Assembly: GCF_002994745.2 (NCBI RefSeq)
Contig: NC_037094.1
Location: 45,273,139-45,337,138 of the forward strand
Source: Rosa chinensis
Taxonomy: Eukaryota; Streptophyta; Magnoliopsida; Rosales; Rosaceae
Direction: 5' to 3'
DNA: 64,000 nt
Position 1 is the first letter of the stretch; each line of letters opens with the position of its first letter. Shown in pieces: positions 60,860-64,000 of this stretch. Below the pieces are notes generated by a model. It did no database searches and was not told the origin of the DNA. It saw nothing but the letters and a program-made list of their open reading frames with translations. The position numbers and the translations under genes are program-made.

Positions 60860-63557
60860 CTAGGGAGTAGCGGCAACCTCTTCACCCTCCAACGGTAGGG
60901 GTGGCCCAGCCAGGCGCCTCGTCTGATCAGATCCAGGAGCGGTAGGGCTCGGCGTCGCCATGGTGCCATCCACTCGGGTATTGGCGACCATGAAATTAGC
61001 ACTGGAGATGTTGGATTGAGTGGGAGGTGGAGTCCGCTGATAATCGTCCGCCAGACGCTCACCACTCTCTCCGCTACCTGAGCGGGCACCCTCAACTAGG
61101 GTAGGAACCGCACTACTCGCGGGCTCACGCTGACCAGATGACCCGGCGGGTTGGGACGCTTTCACCCAGTCAATGGCGCCCTTCTGCTTCACCATGTCTA
61201 AGTTGGCGGCAGCACCAGCCTTTGCCGCCTCCATCATGGCTCGCTTGTACTCCGCAGATTACTTGCATGCCTCCACAGTGGCGACCCCTATGCATCTCCT
61301 CTCAGCTTCAAGACGGGCAACCTCGCCCTCCAGCCTCTTCACCTCAACGGACTTAGCAGCAGAATCCCTTTGAAGGATCTCAACTTTCTTAGCCTTAGCC
61401 GCCACTTGATCCTTCAGCAGGACTATGTCTTGCTCTAGCAGGGAGACATGATCGTTCCTTTTTAGGTCACGTTCAACGGCGACATTCAGCTTGCCGCGGG
61501 CATCCATCGCATCACACTCCGCCTTGGTCAGGCGCCTCTCAACGTCCACCAGCTTATCTTTGGCCTCTTGCAAGTCCCTCTCGAGGCCTTTGCTTTCCTC
61601 CTTCAGCTGCCGCTCAACCCGAGGCTGGTTTGACACGGTAAGGAACAACTCATGCAGCCCGACAAACAGATGGCCAAACGCCGAGCTGAACAGCGACTGT
61701 TGCACTGCAGTCGGGCGAACGGTCCCATCCAACCTGCCAAATCCTAGCCGCTCAGGGTCGGTCAGGAATTCAGCATACGAGCCAAAAGAGTCCAGACCGC
61801 TCGCCTGTTCCTCCCCAGTAGCAGCCACAGTCACCATCGGCGGGGCCTGCTTTGCCCTCTTCTGCTGGCGGGCCCCGATGGTCTCTGCCTCGTCTTCCTC
61901 CTCTTCTTCATCATAGTCGTTTTCTCGCCGCTTCTTCTGAAGAACCTCTCGAGTGGTACCAGCGGCGACATGCCTCAATTGCATCTGTGGCTCCAGCCCC
62001 GCAATAGTCACTGATTCCTTGGAAGGCACCACCCTCTCCTTTTGGGGCCCACGCAGGGTGGCGGGCACTCTCTCCCTCGGCTGCACAGGCGCAGCAGGGG
62101 CCTTGCTCCCCCCGACTACCCATTGGGCGGCACCAACTCCCGCCTGAACAACGGACGAACCGTCGACGCCAAGATGTGAGTGGGGCGGCATCAGCAGCAA
62201 AACTGGGGCTTTAGACTAGCTTACTTCCAATGTTTGCGGATCAACCGTCGTCTGCTGAGCCGCCAGCCAAACAGCGTACATACTCTCCAAAAGTTGTTGA
62301 TCTCTGCACGATCCATGGCTTTGGCAAAAGCGTCACGACTCGCTTTGTTACCCGGCAGAGAATATGCGTAAGAACAACGGGTCAACTTGATGCAAACTAG
62401 GCTAAGGCACAAATCAGTGGAAGTTAGGTACCAAGAGTGAGCGTCAATTGTTGATTGACCAACAGCTCTCAACCAGTGAGAAGATGAAGGTCAAGCAAGT
62501 TGCGATTCTGCCAACAGCCTCTAATACTTGCCACGCGGCACTCTTCCTCGCACGTCAGGTTATAACGCATGCCTGCTACCAAAAAAAAAAAAAACGAAGA
62601 AATGGTTAGAACAAAATAGGAGCTGTCACAAGCAAAGCTAGCAACTCGGATCAGCGGAAGACGCTAGCGACAACCTCGGATAGGCTGGAACTCCGACTTA
62701 ATCTGGAAGGTCAGCTCCCCCTCGTTCGACCTCGCTTGATATTCCCAACCCACGGTGGCAACACAGAAGGTCCCCCGCCAAGGAGACATGGAATCCTTTA
62801 AATTCTCGATTAACTTGGGTGCCCCCTGGCGACGGCTCAAGTTCACCTGCCTACTGCAACCTTGGCGCTTCACGTATACCAATTCGGAGAAGTACAGCAC
62901 CTCCGCCATGGTTGGACCCTCGCAATCGGAAAGGAGCCATAGCGAGTTGAGCACCATCAACAACCTCCATATATTAGGGCAAATCTGCCCAAAGGAGAAG
63001 CCAAACTCGCAAACCAAAATTTGGAGAATTGGCAGTTGTGGAAATGTCACTCCTTGGATGAAGATTGCCTTATGCATGGCGGCATGCCCCACTAGTAGCA
63101 TCGACGCTCTCTCATCCTTCAGCGGCAGACACAGCTTCACTACGCCTAGCAGCCGGAACACCCGCTTCAATCGGTTCACTACGGCAACAGTCATCGGTCA
63201 TCCCGCCTCGTCAACTGGAGTACCGTTGCGAAGAACCCATGTCGACTCAATCGCCTCCCCAGTCTCTCCCCCATCAGTGGAGCCGTTAGCGGCGCTGTTA
63301 CTCCCTAACCTCTCTTCACGCCTATTCCGGACTGCGATATCCTCCCCTGCCCTAGAACTCTCCAGAAGTCCGGTACGACCCATTGCTACTTCCCAAGGTA
63401 TGTTTTGTAGTGGCTCGATCTCCAGCGGTTCGGACAGTGAGGTTCTTGCATGGGCAGACGGACGCAACGAGTCAAAAAATATCCTATCCGCCAAGCTGAG
63501 CGACACGCCAGACCCGAAATCCTCCCTGCTCCAGATTTCTATGACGCTAGCCATCAC
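60860..63557 (-). pseudogene. Antisense extra gene of the Tat-lineage element
   Basis: On the minus strand a start MMASVIEIWSREDFG at 63557 is followed, through a TGA near 63199, in the same frame by VGHAAMHKAIFIQGVTFPQL, then ICPNIWRLLMVLNSLW and GCSRQVNLSRRQ (63194-62664). This resembles the plant 'putative gypsy type transposon' domain (I recall PF04195). A second part (62472-62221) has SLPGNKASRDAFAKAMDRAE. The last part (62200-60860) has KKRREN and KRAK basic clusters and a long coiled coil (about 61630-61290), with one stop at 61259. Introns and frameshifts are both possible between parts. Extra ORFs, some antisense, are known in Tat elements; the function is unknown. Confidence 0.65.
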
Positions 63558-64000
63558 AAACCCTAAAACCCAAAATCAGTCAGTTCACACAAGATCTAAG
63601 CTATCCCTATGTCAGATTATAGCCAACAACGTCAAGAACGCCCATTCCCAGAAAACCTAGAAAATGCCAAAACAAGAACAAAACACACCCACACTGAAAC
63701 CCAGATCCGACCACCTAGAAGAAACCTCAAACTTCTGTCAAACACCTAAAACCCACCCCAAACACAATTCTAGACCCTTACATACATCGGGGAATGGCAT
63801 AAATCACTCAAAATACCAAAACGCGAAACTGGCAGAAGTAAACAAAAAACCCAATAAAACAAGGACGAGATTCAGATTACCAACCTCAAAGACGGAAACT
63901 CTAATGCGCTTGAAGATACTCGCCTTCCATTCAGGAGATCTTCGTTCTCCAACGATCGATACCGTCACAGAATTGCAGACTTTTCTTCTCGGACATTAGA
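63558..64000. other. Region upstream of the antisense gene
   Basis: CAAAACC-rich sequence, AT-biased. A 111-codon plus-strand frame (63664-63999) is low-complexity Lys/Thr/Pro/Asn and not supported. On the minus strand this would be the 5' UTR/promoter of the antisense gene; the window ends before the 3' LTR. Confidence 0.4.

Larger units (their letters stand above)
54144..64000 (+). mobile_element. Tat-lineage Ty3/gypsy retrotransposon, decayed, 3' end outside
   Basis: The order is a short LTR, primer site, gag, protease, RT, RNase H, a second RNase H, integrase, then a long antisense gene. A dual RNase H and extra ORFs after integrase are features of the Tat/Ogre/Retand group. Stops and frameshifts are scattered through all domains. 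The 3' LTR must lie beyond 64000. The LTR start at 54144 is a guess. Confidence 0.85.

Noticed and set aside
62755..63660. 301-codon plus-strand ORF
   Set aside because: It is the complement of the antisense gene, whose minus-strand frame carries the recognisable domain. The plus frame is Ser/Thr/Pro-rich without a motif.

Overview
This is a plant nuclear window, very probably from a eudicot. It has spliced genes with GT-AG introns and plant-type promoters. A ribosomal protein eL6 gene and a purple acid phosphatase gene are both of plant type. They sit in a dense set of plant LTR retrotransposons (Athila-like, Tat-lineage and a third Ty3/gypsy family) and DNA transposons (CACTA, hAT). I suspect Rosaceae, but nothing in the sequence proves it.

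Layout. 1-7541: 3' part of an Athila-like Ty3/gypsy element on the plus strand (pol, 2 kb spacer, polypurine tract, 3' LTR); its 5' part lies outside the window. 7542-12127: old repeats, including degraded endogenous pararetrovirus (Caulimoviridae-like) pieces at about 8.8-10.5 kb and a near-perfect 79-bp inverted repeat. 12128-24375: a 12.2-kb CACTA transposon with matching termini and a CGG target duplication. It has no visible transposase but carries fragments of at least three unrelated cellular genes in one orientation: histidinol dehydrogenase, translation factor eIF3B and probably DMC1. The eIF3B fragment was later split by an Athila-like element on the minus strand (15590-22041) that has lost gag-pol. 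The 5' LTR of that element was in turn hit by a solo LTR (19829-21685, TSD TTTAT). 25119-25674: a small hAT element with an 8-bp TSD. 28.1-33.3 kb: broken gene fragments (one is COG4, with an internal duplication), two G-rich tandem arrays, and a 2.3-kb solo LTR inserted inside one of the arrays.

The only two complete cellular genes are RPL6 (33477-34805, plus, 4 exons, 233 aa) and a PAP15-like purple acid phosphatase (36578-41487, minus, 7 exons, 560 aa). They converge, with about 1.8 kb between their stop codons.

41.5-64 kb is again transposon. It holds two related hAT elements with perfect 8-bp TSDs (42067-43068 and 46557-47411), a 2.5-kb solo LTR (43092-45636, TSD GCTCT), and a truncated minus-strand Ty3/gypsy element (about 47412-53162). 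An oppositely oriented LTR fragment (53163-54100) follows. Last is a decayed Tat-lineage element (about 54144 to the window end) with gag, protease, RT, two RNase H domains, integrase and a long antisense extra gene.

The nesting gives a relative order: gene-fragment capture by the CACTA, then the Athila-like insertion into the captured eIF3B exon, then the solo-LTR insertion. The most interesting item is the multi-gene Pack-CACTA. All calls come from reading the sequence and from remembered family motifs; no database search was run.
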